From Limnohabitans sp. (GTDB lineage Bacteria > Pseudomonadota > Gammaproteobacteria > Burkholderiales > Burkholderiaceae_C): DNA of 64,000 nt. Position numbers and translations under genes: made by a program. Position 1 is the first letter of the stretch. Each line of letters begins with the position of its first letter. The notes beneath the pieces are model-generated. The model was not told the origin of the DNA. It saw only the letters and a list, made by a program, of their open reading frames with translations, and searched no databases. The stretch lies in assembly GCA_018882835.1 (NCBI GenBank), contig VERE01000007.1, forward strand, positions 1 to 64,000, written 5' to 3'. Of this stretch, positions 7,490-14,897 are shown in pieces.

Positions 7490-8902
7490 TTACACCGACA
7501 CCACCTTGCCGGGATTCAAGAGATTGCCAGGGTCCAGTGCTTTCTTGAGGGTTTGCATCAGCGCGATTTCTTCGGCACTGCGCGAATGGCCCAGCCATTT
7601 CTTCTTCTGGGTGCCGATGCCATGCTCCGCGGAGATCGAGCCACCGCAGGTCTTGACCAGACCATAGATGACGTCATCCATCGCTGCCTTGGGCTGTTCG
7701 ATCAGGCTGGCCCCATCCAGCCAGGCCACCAGGTGCAGGTTGCCGTCACCCACGTGGCCGTAGTAAATGCTTTGCACGCCCCCCGCCGCCAGCAGACCGG
7801 CCTTGCACTGGCGTACAAAGTCGGCCATCTGCCCAATGGGCATGGCGACGTCGTAGGAAACATGCGGTCCGATCACCTGAAAAAATTCGGCGCAGGCGTC
7901 ACGCAAGGCCCAAAAGCCCTGCACATCAGCCAGGCTCTGGGCCACCGCCGCATCTGACAGCAAGCCTTGCGCCATGACTGTTTCGAGCCAGGCCTGAAAG
8001 CGGGGAGGATCGGTCTTTTCGTCCGTGCCTTGTGCTTCGATCAAAACATATTGGGCATGGCCCTTTCCCACGGCAGCTTTCACTTTGGCGCGTTCTGTCA
8101 CCACATGCCAATAGTCTGGCCACATGACCTCAAAGGCCGAGAGCGTCGGCCCCAGCCCAGTGCGTGCCGCCTTGAGCAAACCCACCAAGGCCTCGAAATC
8201 GCTTACGGCGCACAGCGCGGCCATGGTGCATTGGGGCTTGGGGTGCAGGCGCAAGACCACCCGTGTGATCACCCCCAGCGTGCCCTCGCTGCCAATGAAC
8301 AACTGCTTGAGGTCGTAACCGGCATTGTTCTTGAGCATCTTGTTCAGACTGGTGAGAACCGTGCCGTCGGGCAACACCACCTCGATGCCCAGCACCAGCT
8401 CGCGGGCCATGCCATAGCGGATAACCCGGTTGCCACCCGCATTGGTCGAGAGATTGCCGCCAATCGCACACGATCCGCGCGCGCCCAGATCCAGAGAAAA
8501 AAACAGGCCCGCTTGATCGGCTTCGCGTTGCACCACCTCCAGCGGCGTCCCCGCCCAGACCGTCATGGTGCTGCCTGCTGTATCGATTTCTTCCACGCCG
8601 ACCATGCGTTCCATGGACAAGGCGACCCAGCCATCTTCGGGGCGTGCGCCACCGCAAAGCCCCGTGAGTCCGCCTTGCGGCACCACCTTCAAACCGGCCT
8701 GGGCACAGGCTTTGAGCGCTGCACTGACTTCGCCGGCATCCTTGGGTCGGATCACAGCGATCGGGTTCGCCGGTGCCTGGCTGCTCCAGTCATTGCGATT
8801 GCGTTCAGGGACGGCGTCGCCAATCAATACCGTCTGCGAACCCAGTTGTTCTTGCAAGGCCAGCAAGCCCGCAGGCAGGCCCATTGTGTGTGTCTTGGTC
8901 AT
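7490..8902 (-). CDS. FAD-binding oxidase/dehydrogenase (D-2-hydroxyglutarate / D-lactate dehydrogenase family)
   Basis: A 470-residue flavoprotein of the vanillyl-alcohol-oxidase superfamily. The N-terminal PCMH FAD domain (about residues 40-220) shows PQGGLTGLCGGA and NLSTNAGGNRVIRYGM. The C-terminal domain has YYGHVGDGNLHL and SAEHGIGTQKKKWL, the paired histidine motifs seen in D-lactate, glycolate (GlcD) and D-2-hydroxyglutarate dehydrogenases. It probably oxidises a D-2-hydroxyacid and passes electrons to a quinone or flavoprotein acceptor. The start MTKTHTMG is used because a 96-base upstream extension has no family similarity; an ATG at 8884 is an alternative. The gene sits immediately right of the truncated aceA copy, on the opposite strand. 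Confidence 0.87.
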   Translation of the reverse strand: MTKTHTMGLPAGLLALQEQLGSQTVLIGDAVPERNRNDWSSQAPANPIAVIRPKDAGEVSAALKACAQAGLKVVPQGGLTGLCGGARPEDGWVALSMERMVGVEEIDTAGSTMTVWAGTPLEVVQREADQAGLFFSLDLGARGSCAIGGNLSTNAGGNRVIRYGMARELVLGIEVVLPDGTVLTSLNKMLKNNAGYDLKQLFIGSEGTLGVITRVVLRLHPKPQCTMAALCAVSDFEALVGLLKAARTGLGPTLSAFEVMWPDYWHVVTERAKVKAAVGKGHAQYVLIEAQGTDEKTDPPRFQAWLETVMAQGLLSDAAVAQSLADVQGFWALRDACAEFFQVIGPHVSYDVAMPIGQMADFVRQCKAGLLAAGGVQSIYYGHVGDGNLHLVAWLDGASLIEQPKAAMDDVIYGLVKTCGGSISAEHGIGTQKKKWLGHSRSAEEIALMQTLKKALDPGNLLNPGKVVSV

Positions 8903-9001
8903 GCGATGATTATTTGCAGGTGGGTCTGGCACGGCATCATGAAATACCCTACGCCTATGTGTCGCTCCGTGCCGCGTGCTCTTGGACGGATTGCGCATTC
9001 G

Positions 9002-10162
9002 TCACTGAGACTCGAGCCAGAGCTTTGCCATGCGGTGGATCTCTCTGGCGGAGGTCGAGTTGCTGAACACAATGATGTATTTGTCGTTCGTCGTACTCCA
9101 CACGATGGCCTGTCCGCCGTAGCCAAGCGCCGAGTAGCTGTTGGGTATGTCCTGGTTATCGGTCCAGGTGAAATAGCCGTAGCCGTTGTACATCTTTGCA
9201 AAGCGTCTGTCGCTTTGGATCTGCGTGCTCGTAGCCTCTCGGATGAAGTCTCCATAGCACCCCGTTGATTTGCGGCTTGCCTGAATAAACACCGCCAGCC
9301 GTGCCCAGTCCTTGAGCGTCATTCGCGTATTGCCATCGGATTGGGCGTAGGCAAAGCGATCGGTGCCCTGGATTCGACGGTCACTGGTCTGCACCTTCGG
9401 GAAGAAATACTCGGTTTGCCATTCTCTGAATTTTTTTCCGTGCATGCCGTAGGCCGCCGTCACCATCATTCCCACCAGCAAAGGGTCCTGAGACTTGTAA
9501 TCAAAGCGCTCACCAGGCTTGGTCCAGAAACGCGCCACCCCCAGCCTGCCTTTGAGAAAATCCATGAAACTCTTGCGGCCCGACTGCATGTCAGCCGTCT
9601 CCTCAGCGGTCAGGCTCTGTGAGTCGTCAAAGGCACGGGTGGTCCCCGATGCCATCTTCAGGTTGTCACGCAGGGTCGTTTTGCCGATGTCCGTTCCTGC
9701 CAATTCAGGAAGGACGTCACTGGCCAGGGTGTCCAGTGCAATCTTGCCATCACACACGGCAATTCCGGCGCTGAAAGCCGTCACCGATTTGTCTATGCTG
9801 GCGCTTAACAGCAACCCATCCTCGCGAGCGGGCGCCTTCAGACGCATATCAACAATCTCGCTCCCGTCACCCAGCAGCAGTACCTTGCTCTCCGACGCCG
9901 CGAAAAGCTCGCTGATCCGGTCGACGGCATTGCGCTCGCCCCTTGTGGGCTCCCGGGATCCCAGGGGGCGGCCACCGGAAGTGGCAGGCACGCGATAGTG
10001 GAAGGTCTGTCCCGATCCGAGCAGCCACTCGTCAGGAAGGTAGAACTGACCATTCTTCTGCGGCATATAAGTCTGGGCATGGCCATGCTGCGCCAGGGTG
10101 ACTATCAGGCTGGCAGCGATGCAGTTGAATACAGTCAAGCGCAAAGAGATTTTGTAATTCAC
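9002..10162 (-). CDS. Secreted serine hydrolase of the beta-lactamase/PBP-like (SxxK) family
   Basis: A 386-residue protein with a signal peptide (hydrophobic stretch about 9-24, cleavage near AQHGHAQ). The nucleophile motif is S122-I-D-K125, a later Y-K-S (in FDYKSQDPLL) fits the Y-x-N/S position, and GYGGQAIV near the C-terminus replaces the KTG strand. This pattern matches class C beta-lactamase-related hydrolases such as esterases, D-aminopeptidases and 6-aminohexanoate-dimer hydrolase rather than resistance enzymes. It is predicted to be periplasmic. It stands alone, oriented away from thrS. The true substrate cannot be told. Confidence 0.8.
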   Translation of the reverse strand: MNYKISLRLTVFNCIAASLIVTLAQHGHAQTYMPQKNGQFYLPDEWLLGSGQTFHYRVPATSGGRPLGSREPTRGERNAVDRISELFAASESKVLLLGDGSEIVDMRLKAPAREDGLLLSASIDKSVTAFSAGIAVCDGKIALDTLASDVLPELAGTDIGKTTLRDNLKMASGTTRAFDDSQSLTAEETADMQSGRKSFMDFLKGRLGVARFWTKPGERFDYKSQDPLLVGMMVTAAYGMHGKKFREWQTEYFFPKVQTSDRRIQGTDRFAYAQSDGNTRMTLKDWARLAVFIQASRKSTGCYGDFIREATSTQIQSDRRFAKMYNGYGYFTWTDNQDIPNSYSALGYGGQAIVWSTTNDKYIIVFSNSTSAREIHRMAKLWLESQ

Positions 10163-10346
10163 AACGACTCCCAGGACGGACGCTTAAGTTTGATTCGTTC
10201 ACCTGTCGGGACAAAATCGCGTCAACAGAATACCTGATGAACAGAGTAGGGTGGGCTAAGCGCTCCCACATTGCACCACGGCGCATGGTTGCACTTTGAA
10301 TTGTGAGAAAATGATCCTTTTCCTACTTCACAAGAGCGAGAAAGGC

Positions 10347-10397
10347 ATGTCGGTTATGACACCGCGAACTACTTTGGAGATTTCTCCTGGCCGCTGA
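10347..10397 (+). CDS. Candidate threonine leader peptide of thrS
   Basis: A 16-codon frame starting with ATG and ending in TGA contains three Thr codons (ACA at 10359, then ACT-ACT at 10368-10373). It is preceded by GAGAAAGG at a spacing suited to ribosome binding and followed, 38 bases after its stop, by a perfect terminator hairpin placed just before thrS. This arrangement is that of ribosome-mediated attenuation: stalling at Thr codons when charged tRNA-Thr is scarce would prevent the terminator. Short competing pairings can be drawn (CGCG 363-366 with CGCG 409-412; CGCGC 409-413 with GCGCG 437-441, offsets from 10000). The role is inferred, not established here. Confidence 0.5.
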   Translation: MSVMTPRTTLEISPGR

Positions 10398-10434
10398 GGC
10401 CTGCAGCACGCGCCTGCCTGACATACTTTCTTCC

Positions 10435-10463
10435 AAGCGCGGTCACCACCGCGCTTTTTCTTT
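10435..10463 (+). terminator. Terminator/attenuator hairpin directly upstream of thrS
   Basis: AAGCGCGGT (10435-10443) pairs perfectly with ACCGCGCTT (10448-10456) across the loop CACC and is followed by TTTTTCTTT. It lies 17-24 bases before the thrS start, too close to be the end of a separate gene, so it most likely acts as a transcription attenuator for thrS and the genes behind it. Confidence 0.75.
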
Positions 10464-10479
10464 GTTACGACACACAATC

Positions 10480-12387
10480 ATGCTTCACATCACACTTCCT
10501 GACGGTTCTCAACGCGAATTTCCTGGCCCGGTCACCGTGGCGGAAGTGGCCGCCTCCATTGGCACGGGTTTGGCCAAGGCGGCGTTGGCGGGCAAGGTGG
10601 ATGGCCGTCTGGTGGACACCAGCTACCGTATGGAAAAGGATTCGGCGCTGGCCATTGTGACGGCCAAGGATGCCGATGGCCTGGAAGTCATCCGGCACTC
10701 CACCGCACATTTGCTGGCCTATGCCGTCAAGGAGCTTTTCCCCGAGGCACAAGTCACCATTGGTCCGGTCATCGAGCATGGCTTCTATTACGATTTCTCT
10801 TATTCACGCCCGTTCACGCCGGAAGACCTCGAGGCCATTGAAAAGCGCATGACCGCGCTGGCCTCCAAAGATGAGCCGGTGTTGCGCAAGGTTCTGCCGC
10901 GTGATGAAGCCATTCAGTATTTCAAAGGCCTGGGCGAGCACTACAAGGCAGAAATCATTGGCAGCATCCCCGCAGGCGAAGATGTTTCGCTGTACAGCGA
11001 GGGCAGCTTCACCGACCTGTGCCGTGGCCCCCACGTGCCCAGCACCGGCAAGCTCAAGCATTTCAAGCTGATGAAGGTGGCCGGCGCCTATTGGCGCGGC
11101 GATCACCGCAATGAAATGTTGCAGCGTGTCTACGGCACGGCATGGGCCAGCAAGGAAGACTTGCAGCAATACCTGACCATGCTGGAAGAGGCCGAGAAGC
11201 GCGACCACCGCAAGCTTGGCCGTGAATTGGATTTGTTCCACATTGACGACCACGCCCCCGGCCTGGTGTTTTGGCATCCCAAGGGGTGGACCGTCTGGCA
11301 GGGCGTCGAGCAGTACATGCGCCAGGTTTATCGCGACAACGACTACCTGGAAGTGAAGGGCCCGCAAATTCTGGACAAAACCTTGTGGGAAAAAACCGGC
11401 CACTGGGACAAGTACCGCGAGAACATGTTCACCACCGAGAGTGAAAAGCGCGACTACGCCCTCAAGCCCATGAATTGCCCGGGCCACATTCTGATTTACA
11501 AGCAGGGCATCAAGAGCTACCGCGACCTGCCGCTGCGCTTTGGCGAATTTGGCCAGTGCCATCGCAACGAGCCCTCGGGTGGTTTGCACGGCATCATGCG
11601 CGTGCGCGGCTTCACCCAGGACGATGGCCATATCTTTTGCACCGAAGACCAGATTCAAGCCGAGGTGAAGTCTTTCACCACCTTGCTGCGCAAGGTCTAT
11701 CAAGACTTTGGCTTCACCGAAATTTTGTACAAACTGTCTACCCGGCCGGAAAAGCGCATCGGCACCGATGAAAGCTGGGATCGTGCAGAAAGCGCGTTGG
11801 CCGAAGGCCTGCGTGCCTCGGGCTGCGAGTTTGAATACCTGCCGGGCGAGGGCGCCTTCTACGGCCCGAAGATCGAGTACACCCTGAAAGACGCTCTGGG
11901 CCGCCAATGGCAATGCGGCACGATCCAGGTCGATCCCAACCTGCCTGAGCGCCTGGACGCCGAATTTGTGGCAGAAGATGGCTCGCGTCAGCGACCCGTG
12001 ATGCTGCACCGCGCTATCGTGGGAAGCCTCGAGCGTTTCATCGGCATCCTGATCGAGCAGCACGCCGGGGCCTTGCCGACCTGGCTGGCACCGGTGCAGG
12101 TGGCGGTGCTGAACATCACCGATTCCCAGGCCGAATATGCCCAAAGTGTCGCGAAAAAGCTGAAAAATCAAGGGCTTAGGGTCGATTTGGACCTGCGCAA
12201 CGAGAAAATTACGTATAAAATACGCGAGCATTCGATGCAGAAGCTGCCTTACATCCTTGTCGTTGGCGAGAAAGAGAAGGCAGCGGGTGCCGTCGCAGTG
12301 CGCGCCCGAGGTAACCAAGACCTCGGTGCGATGTCTCTAGAAGCATTCGCTGAAAAGATTGCTTCCGACATCGCCCACAAGAGCTGA
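10480..12387 (+). CDS. thrS: Threonine-tRNA ligase
   Basis: A 635-residue threonyl-tRNA synthetase charging tRNA-Thr in the cytoplasm. Domains in order: TGS (about 1-62), the SAD editing domain with [11 protein letters not shown] (about 63-225), the class II catalytic core and the C-terminal anticodon-binding domain (about 535-635). Zinc and ATP site motifs MNCPGH (331-336), [12 protein letters not shown] and [13 protein letters not shown] are present. The ATG at 10480 is chosen over a TTG 18 bases upstream because [10 protein letters not shown] is the usual TGS beginning. No clear Shine-Dalgarno precedes it; instead a terminator hairpin and a Thr-containing leader frame do. It begins the conserved run infC-rpmI-rplT-pheST. 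Confidence 0.97.
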   Translation: MLHITLPDGSQREFPGPVTVAEVAASIGTGLAKAALAGKVDGRLVDTSYRMEKDSALAIVTAKDADGLEVIRHSTAHLLAYAVKELFPEAQVTIGPVIEHGFYYDFSYSRPFTPEDLEAIEKRMTALASKDEPVLRKVLPRDEAIQYFKGLGEHYKAEIIGSIPAGEDVSLYSEGSFTDLCRGPHVPSTGKLKHFKLMKVAGAYWRGDHRNEMLQRVYGTAWASKEDLQQYLTMLEEAEKRDHRKLGRELDLFHIDDHAPGLVFWHPKGWTVWQGVEQYMRQVYRDNDYLEVKGPQILDKTLWEKTGHWDKYRENMFTTESEKRDYALKPMNCPGHILIYKQGIKSYRDLPLRFGEFGQCHRNEPSGGLHGIMRVRGFTQDDGHIFCTEDQIQAEVKSFTTLLRKVYQDFGFTEILYKLSTRPEKRIGTDESWDRAESALAEGLRASGCEFEYLPGEGAFYGPKIEYTLKDALGRQWQCGTIQVDPNLPERLDAEFVAEDGSRQRPVMLHRAIVGSLERFIGILIEQHAGALPTWLAPVQVAVLNITDSQAEYAQSVAKKLKNQGLRVDLDLRNEKITYKIREHSMQKLPYILVVGEKEKAAGAVAVRARGNQDLGAMSLEAFAEKIASDIAHKS

Positions 12388-12480
12388 TTTCCCTGGAGAC
12401 TGGCCCCAAGTGCGCGTCACTGCGTTGGCGTTTTGTGGCCTCGTTCATTCGAGGCTTCGTGTTGATGAAGGATTCTCACC

Positions 12481-13083
12481 ATCGCTACTGAATTTCGCGA
12501 TCGCCGCCAGCGCGAGGAACGCAAACACCGCCTGAACCGGGAAATCATGGCCCCGGAAGTCCGACTGTCCGGCCCTGAAAATGAGCCCATTGGAATCGTT
12601 AGCCTGGCAGAAGCCCTGCGCATGGCCGGTGATCTGGACGTCGATCTGGTTGAAATTGCCGCCACTGCCAATCCGCCCGTGTGCCGATTGATGGATTACG
12701 GCAAGTTCAAGTACCAAGAGCAGAAGAAGGCAGCGGAAGCGAAAGCCAAGCAGAAGGTCATCGAGGTCAAGGAAATCAAATTCCGCCCCGGTACCGACGA
12801 TGGTGACTACAACATCAAGTTGCGCAACATCAAGCGCTTCTTGGACGAGGGTGACAAGTGCAAGATCACGCTGCGTTTTCGCGGTCGTGAAATCACGCAC
12901 CAGGAATTGGGGATGGCGCTGTTGCAGCGCATCCGTGACGAGTTGGCGGACCTGATCGTTGTCGAGCAGTTCCCCAAGCTGGAAGGCCGGCAAATGATCA
13001 TGATGATCGCGCCGGGCAAGAAGAAATCGGGTGGCGCCGCCAAACCCGCTGCAGACACCGCGCAACCCGCGGCGGCTGCATAA
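12481..13083 (+). CDS. infC: Translation initiation factor IF-3 (non-AUG start)
   Basis: IF-3 keeps ribosomal subunits apart and monitors the start codon. The N-domain ([13 protein letters not shown]..., about residues 20-90), the lysine-rich linker and the C-domain ([13 protein letters not shown]...) are all present. The first ATG (12547) would remove 22 conserved residues; the frame is open upstream through [19 protein letters not shown]. The likely start is ATC at 12481, 9 bases after AAGG, giving about 200 residues with M-ATEF at the N-terminus; ATT at 12472 is a less well-spaced alternative. Rare start codons are the known basis of IF-3 autoregulation in Escherichia coli (AUU), so the same control is likely here. 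Confidence 0.93.
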   Translation: MATEFRDRRQREERKHRLNREIMAPEVRLSGPENEPIGIVSLAEALRMAGDLDVDLVEIAATANPPVCRLMDYGKFKYQEQKKAAEAKAKQKVIEVKEIKFRPGTDDGDYNIKLRNIKRFLDEGDKCKITLRFRGREITHQELGMALLQRIRDELADLIVVEQFPKLEGRQMIMMIAPGKKKSGGAAKPAADTAQPAAAA

Positions 13084-13171
13084 AAGGCGACGCAACAGAA
13101 GTGACTCAGGGCCCCTACAAGTCTGCGTAAGGTTCGCAGCGCCTCGTGAGCACAACAAAAGGAGCATACAA

Positions 13172-13375
13172 ATGCCCAAAATGAAGACCAAGAGCAGCGC
13201 GAAAAAGCGCTTTCGTGTTCGTCCAGGTGGTTCCGTCAAGCGCGGCCAAGCCTTCAAGCGTCACATCCTGACCAAGAAGACCACCAAGAACAAGCGTCAC
13301 CTGCGCGGCGCTGTGGCTGTGCATGAGACCAACATGGGTCACATGGCCCAGATGCTGCCCATGGCAGGCCTGTAA
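13172..13375 (+). CDS. rpmI: 50S ribosomal protein L35
   Basis: A 67-residue, lysine- and arginine-rich protein beginning [16 protein letters not shown] and containing [16 protein letters not shown], the standard L35 sequence. It is a component of the large ribosomal subunit. AAAGGAG precedes the ATG at about 8 bases, which separates this start from longer in-frame possibilities. It sits between infC and rplT, the usual arrangement, and in many bacteria L20 represses translation of this pair. Confidence 0.97.
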   Translation: MPKMKTKSSAKKRFRVRPGGSVKRGQAFKRHILTKKTTKNKRHLRGAVAVHETNMGHMAQMLPMAGL

Positions 13376-13401
13376 CCCATAGACGAACAAGGAGTAATCA
13401 C

Positions 13402-13761
13402 ATGCCTCGCGTAAAACGTGGTGTAACGGCTCGCGCCCGCCATAAAAAAGTTCTCGCCCTTGCCAAAGGTTTCCGCGGTCGCCGCGGCAATGTCTTCCGC
13501 ATCGCCAAAGAAGCGGTGATGAAGGCCGGGCAATATGCCTACCGTGACCGTCGCGCCAAGAAGCGCGTGTTCCGCCAGCTCTGGATTGCCCGTATCAATG
13601 CGGCAGCCCGTGAGTGCGGTCTGACCTACAGCCAATTCGCCAATGGCCTGAAAAAGGCTGCCATCGCCATCGACCGCAAGGTGTTGGCCGATCTGGCAGT
13701 CCATGACAAGGCGGCTTTTGGCAGCATCGTGGAACAAGTCAAAGCCAAGCTGGCTGCTTGA
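13402..13761 (+). CDS. rplT: 50S ribosomal protein L20
   Basis: A 119-residue basic protein with the L20 signature [18 protein letters not shown] and the core [19 protein letters not shown]. It binds 23S rRNA early in large-subunit assembly and can act as a translational repressor of rpmI-rplT. AAGGAG lies before the ATG. The gene is followed by a terminator hairpin before pheS. Confidence 0.98.
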   Translation: MPRVKRGVTARARHKKVLALAKGFRGRRGNVFRIAKEAVMKAGQYAYRDRRAKKRVFRQLWIARINAAARECGLTYSQFANGLKKAAIAIDRKVLADLAVHDKAAFGSIVEQVKAKLAA

Positions 13762-13785
13762 TCCCCGCTGCGGGCTAACCCAAAG

Positions 13786-13823
13786 AAGGGGTTGAGGCTT
13801 CCACAGGCTTCAATCCCTTTTTT
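13786..13823 (+). terminator. Terminator or attenuator between rplT and pheS
   Basis: A 13-base arm (13786-13798) pairs with 13807-13819, including two G-U pairs, across an eight-base loop, and six T follow. pheS begins 22 bases later. In Escherichia coli this interval holds the pheM leader and attenuator; no Phe-rich short frame was found here, so it may act as a partial terminator without a leader peptide. Confidence 0.75.
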
Positions 13824-13844
13824 CATTCCAAACCAAGAGACACC

Positions 13845-14882
13845 ATGAACGAGCTGGATTCCCTGGTGGTCCAGGCGCAAGCGCTTTTCGCACAAAGCGC
13901 CACCCCTGCCGACCTTGAAAATGCCAAGGCCCAATTCTTGGGCAAAGCTGGCCGCATCACCGAGCTGATGAAAGGCATGGCGAGCCTGAGCGTGGACGAA
14001 AAGAAGTCTCGCGGCGCAGCCATCAATTTGGCCAAACAAGCCATTGAAGCCGCCTTGAATGCGCGCCGCCAGGCCCTGGCCGATGCCGAGTTGGATGCCC
14101 AACTCAAGGCCGAGGCGCTCGATGTCTCCTTGCCCGGTCGCACCCATGCAGGCGGCGGCTTGCATCCAGTGAGTCTCACGCTGGAGCGCATTGAGGCCAT
14201 TTTCGGGTCGATGGGTTTCGATGTGGCACAGGGCCCTGAAATTGAAACCGACTGGTTCAATTTCACCGCGCTCAACACCCCCGAAGACCATCCGGCGCGC
14301 TCGATGCATGACACTTTTTATGTGGAAGGCGGCTATTTGCTGCGCACCCATACCAGCCCCATGCAAATTCGCCATGCCGTGCAACACGTCAAGCGCTACA
14401 AGACGCAGCTGGATGCGGGGCAGGGCATGCCTGAAATTCGCGTCATTGCCCCTGGCCGAACCTACCGTGTCGACAGCGACGCAACCCACTCTCCCATGTT
14501 TCACCAGTGCGAAGGCCTGTGGATTGGCGAGAACGTGAGCTTCAAGGATTTGAAGGTGGTGTTCACCGATTTTTGCCGCACTTTCTTCGAGAGCGACGAT
14601 CTGACGCTGCGTTTCCGCCCCAGCTTTTTTCCGTTCACCGAGCCCAGTGCCGAGATCGACATTCAATTCGCCAGCGGCCCGCTGGCGGGGCGTTGGCTCG
14701 AGGTGGCGGGCTCGGGGCAAGTTCATCCGAATGTGGTGCGCAACATGGGGCTGGACCCCGAGCGCTTCATTGGCTTTGCCTTCGGCATGGGACCCGACCG
14801 CTTGACCATGTTGCGTTATGGTGTGAACGACCTTCGCCTGTTTTTCGACGGCGACATTCGTTTCCTTCGCCAGTTCCAGTAA
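13845..14882 (+). CDS. pheS: Phenylalanine-tRNA ligase alpha subunit
   Basis: A 345-residue catalytic subunit of the (alpha-beta)2 phenylalanyl-tRNA synthetase. The N-terminal coiled-coil for tRNA binding (about 1-85) precedes the class II core with [25 protein letters not shown]-like motif ([10 protein letters not shown]), [18 protein letters not shown] and [19 protein letters not shown]. The alanine or glycine in the last motif relates to amino acid specificity. The gene is 15 bases before pheT, so the two are co-transcribed. A terminator-like hairpin lies just upstream. Confidence 0.97.
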   Translation: MNELDSLVVQAQALFAQSATPADLENAKAQFLGKAGRITELMKGMASLSVDEKKSRGAAINLAKQAIEAALNARRQALADAELDAQLKAEALDVSLPGRTHAGGGLHPVSLTLERIEAIFGSMGFDVAQGPEIETDWFNFTALNTPEDHPARSMHDTFYVEGGYLLRTHTSPMQIRHAVQHVKRYKTQLDAGQGMPEIRVIAPGRTYRVDSDATHSPMFHQCEGLWIGENVSFKDLKVVFTDFCRTFFESDDLTLRFRPSFFPFTEPSAEIDIQFASGPLAGRWLEVAGSGQVHPNVVRNMGLDPERFIGFAFGMGPDRLTMLRYGVNDLRLFFDGDIRFLRQFQ

Positions 14883-14897
14883 GCCGCGAGACCTGAC

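Noticed and set aside
9002-10162. Antibiotic-resistance beta-lactamase
   Set aside because: SxxK is present but the KTG strand is replaced and the protein resembles esterase-type class C relatives; no resistance claim is justified.
10289-10315. Possible thrS promoter (TTGCAC with AATGAT)
   Set aside because: The spacing of 15 bases and the weak second hexamer do not support a sigma-70 call.
10804-12318. A 504-codon open frame antisense to thrS
   Set aside because: A shadow of GC-rich codon bias in thrS; no motif, no ribosome site and full overlap with an essential gene.
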